Below, piece by piece: positions 62,377 to 64,000 of a stretch of DNA of 64,000 nucleotides (positions within the stretch are counted from its first letter, which is position 1; every line of letters starts with the position of its first letter). Both the position numbers and the translations under genes were made by a program. The notes under the pieces were generated by a model. That model did no database searches and was not told the origin of the DNA. It saw nothing but the letters and a program-made list of their open reading frames with translations. Origin of the DNA: Pseudomonas asiatica (GTDB lineage Bacteria; Pseudomonadota; Gammaproteobacteria; Pseudomonadales; Pseudomonadaceae); NCBI RefSeq assembly GCF_009932335.1, contig NZ_BLJF01000001.1:496001-560000 (forward strand), given 5' to 3'.

Positions 62377-64000
62377 ATGAGTCACTCCTCGCAATTCACC
62401 TTGCTCGGCAAGCGGCGTTTCCTGCCGTTTTTCATCACCCAGTCGCTGGGTGCCTTCAACGACAACCTGTTCAAGCAGTCGCTGATCCTGGCGATCCTGT
62501 TCAAGCTCAGCCTGGGCGACGGCGACCGTTCGATCTGGGTCAACCTGTGCGCCCTGCTGTTCATCCTGCCGTTCTTCCTGTTCTCTGCGCTGGGCGGGCA
62601 GTTTGGCGAGAAGTTCGCCAAGGATGCGCTGATCCGGGCCATCAAGCTGGCCGAGATCGCGATCATGGCGGTAGGCGCGCTCGGTTTCATCACCAACCAC
62701 CTGGCACTGATGCTGGTGGCGCTGTTCGGCATGGGAACCCACTCGGCTCTGTTCGGCCCGGTGAAGTACTCGATCCTGCCGCAGGCCCTGCGCGAGGAAG
62801 AACTGGTCGGCGGCAACGGGCTGGTGGAAACCGGTACTTTCCTGGCCATCCTCGCCGGCACCATCGGCGCTGGGGTGATGATGTCGGCTGACAGCTATGC
62901 CACCGTGGTGGCTGGTGGCGTGGTCGGCACCGCCGTGCTCGGTTACCTGGCCAGCCGCTGGATCCCGCGGGCCGCTGCCGCTTCGCCGCAAATGCCGCTG
63001 GACTGGAACATCTTCAGGCAGTCGTGGGCGATCCTGCGCATGGGCCTGGGGCAGCCGCCGGCGGTGTCGCGCTCGATCGTCGGCAACTCGTGGTTCTGGT
63101 TCGTCGGTGCCATCTACCTCACGCAGATCCCGGCCTACGCCAAGGACTGGCTGCACGGTGACGGCACGGTGGTGACACTGGTGCTGACCCTGTTCTCGGT
63201 GGGGATTGCCTTGGGTTCGCTGCTGTGCGAGCGGCTCAGCGGGCGCAAGGTGGAAATCGGCCTGGTGCCGTTCGGCTCGTTCGGGCTGAGCCTGTTCGGC
63301 CTGCTTTGGTGGTGGCACTCCGGCGATGTGCCGGCTGCGGCGGCACCGCACGACTGGCTGGCGCTGTTGGGCATGGGCCAGGCCTGGTGGATCCTGCTGT
63401 CTATCGTCGGCCTTGGGGTGTTCGGCGGCTTCTATATCGTACCGCTGTATGCACTGATCCAGGCCCGCACCGCCGAAGACCAGCGCGCCCGGGTGATCGC
63501 GGCCAACAACATCCTCAATGCCCTGTTCATGGTGGTGTCGGCAGTGCTCACCATCATCCTGCTGGGCCTGGCCGAGCTGACCATCCCGCAACTGTTCCTG
63601 GTGGTGTCGCTGCTCAATATCGCGGTCAACGCCTATATCTTCAGGATCGTGCCCGAGTTCACCATGCGCTTCCTGATCTGGCTGCTCAGCCATTCGATGT
63701 ACCGCGTGCAGCACCGCGACCTCGAACGCATCCCCGACGAAGGCGCGGCGCTGCTGGTTTGCAACCACGTGTCGTTCGTCGATGCGCTGCTGCTGGGAGG
63801 GGCGATTCGCCGGCCGATCCGCTTCGTCATGTACTACAAGATCTACAACCTGCCGGTACTCAACTTCGTGTTCCGCACCGCAGGCGCCATCCCGATTGCC
63901 GGGCGCAACGAAGACCTGGCCATCTACGAACGTGCTTTCGCGCGCATTGCCGAGTACCTGGCCGATGGCGAGCTGGTATGCATCTTCCCTGAAGGCAAGC
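62377..64000 (+). CDS. MFS-acyltransferase fusion (LplT/PlsC-like), 3' end outside the window
   Basis: At least 541 residues, open to the window edge. The first about 400 residues form an MFS domain: SLGAFNDNLFKQSLILAILF (about residues 21-40) and GGQFGEKFAKDALIRAIK are the LplT-type lysophospholipid-flippase signatures. A PlsC acyltransferase begins near residue 430, with NHVSFVDALLLGG (NHxxxxD) and FPEGK. The order matches lysophospholipid transporter-acyltransferase fusions that recycle lyso-PE. AAGGACG precedes the ATG by three bases. An AMP-ligase domain may follow outside the window. Confidence 0.88.
   Translation, partial: MSHSSQFTLLGKRRFLPFFITQSLGAFNDNLFKQSLILAILFKLSLGDGDRSIWVNLCALLFILPFFLFSALGGQFGEKFAKDALIRAIKLAEIAIMAVGALGFITNHLALMLVALFGMGTHSALFGPVKYSILPQALREEELVGGNGLVETGTFLAILAGTIGAGVMMSADSYATVVAGGVVGTAVLGYLASRWIPRAAAASPQMPLDWNIFRQSWAILRMGLGQPPAVSRSIVGNSWFWFVGAIYLTQIPAYAKDWLHGDGTVVTLVLTLFSVGIALGSLLCERLSGRKVEIGLVPFGSFGLSLFGLLWWWHSGDVPAAAAPHDWLALLGMGQAWWILLSIVGLGVFGGFYIVPLYALIQARTAEDQRARVIAANNILNALFMVVSAVLTIILLGLAELTIPQLFLVVSLLNIAVNAYIFRIVPEFTMRFLIWLLSHSMYRVQHRDLERIPDEGAALLVCNHVSFVDALLLGGAIRRPIRFVMYYKIYNLPVLNFVFRTAGAIPIAGRNEDLAIYERAFARIAEYLADGELVCIFPEGK

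Noticed and set aside
62362..63768. A 468-residue leftward ORF opposite the MFS-acyltransferase gene
   Set aside because: Shadow frame with low-complexity His/Gln/Arg content. The forward frame has clear LplT and PlsC motifs and runs off the window end.

Overview
The window is a chromosomal segment of a Pseudomonas of the P. putida group. The evidence is gene content and order: recA-recX, finR/fpr, erdR, gacS, cysM-rlmD-relA-mazG, purM-purN, hda, the cob cluster, and a CrbS/MxtR-type hybrid kinase. GC is high, and many short inverted repeats of the REP type described in P. putida lie between genes. Nearly all of it is conserved core genome. I see no prophage block, transposase, integrase, CRISPR array, rRNA or tRNA.

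Layout. 1-6.5 kb: recA tail, recX, LOG-family protein, small orphan ORF, periplasmic QSregVF-like protein, tapT-like gene, response regulator erdR, dgkA, and the divergent pair finR/fpr. 6.5-13.7 kb: SprT-like, Yip1 membrane protein, ttcA, 3-methyladenine glycosylase, an arsC-wrbA-DUF2069 operon, a thioredoxin-like lipoprotein, a META lipoprotein with a zinc-ribbon-like partner, and ldhA. 13.8-19 kb: GacS hybrid kinase and a divergent PirR/PirS-like two-component pair. 19-25.3 kb: cysM, rlmD, relA, mazG, DUF2058. 25.3-34.7 kb: DUF3108, purN and purM (leftward), then DUF2066, a PerM permease, hda, two tandem NlpC/P60 lipoproteins and a sorbosone-dehydrogenase-like lipoprotein. 36.6-45.7 kb: a cobalamin riboswitch followed by ten tightly packed genes (cobO to cobS) for the late steps of B12 assembly. 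46-49.6 kb: secreted GH5 enzyme, MarR regulator with two palindromic operators, MFS transporter, a 40-aa peptide gene, periplasmic glutathione peroxidase. 50.6-64 kb: DUF2798, LysR, FadL porin, two small genes, a 950-bp gene-poor stretch with a DnaA-box cluster, Sel1 protein, rmuC, the SSS-PAS-kinase-receiver hybrid, an MFS exporter and the start of an MFS-acyltransferase fusion.

The most unusual structure is a pair of near-identical, non-coding, same-orientation elements at 34.8-35.6 kb and 49.65-50.6 kb. Each has an approximately 620-bp core made of two long inverted arms, a central variable array of 7-bp units, and ends formed of hexanucleotide tandem repeats of the form CAANNN (read outward on one arm and inward on the other). 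Between copies one arm hairpin has a compensating base-pair change, which points to selection on local stem-loops. The two copies enclose the whole cobalamin operon.

The regulators connect across the window. The hybrid kinase at 57-61 kb is the expected partner of ErdR at 3.6 kb (acetate switch). GacS, RelA and the B12 riboswitch also place several global control points here. Positions, motifs and overlaps are read from the sequence. Family and pathway roles are established knowledge applied by similarity from memory, and no database search was run.
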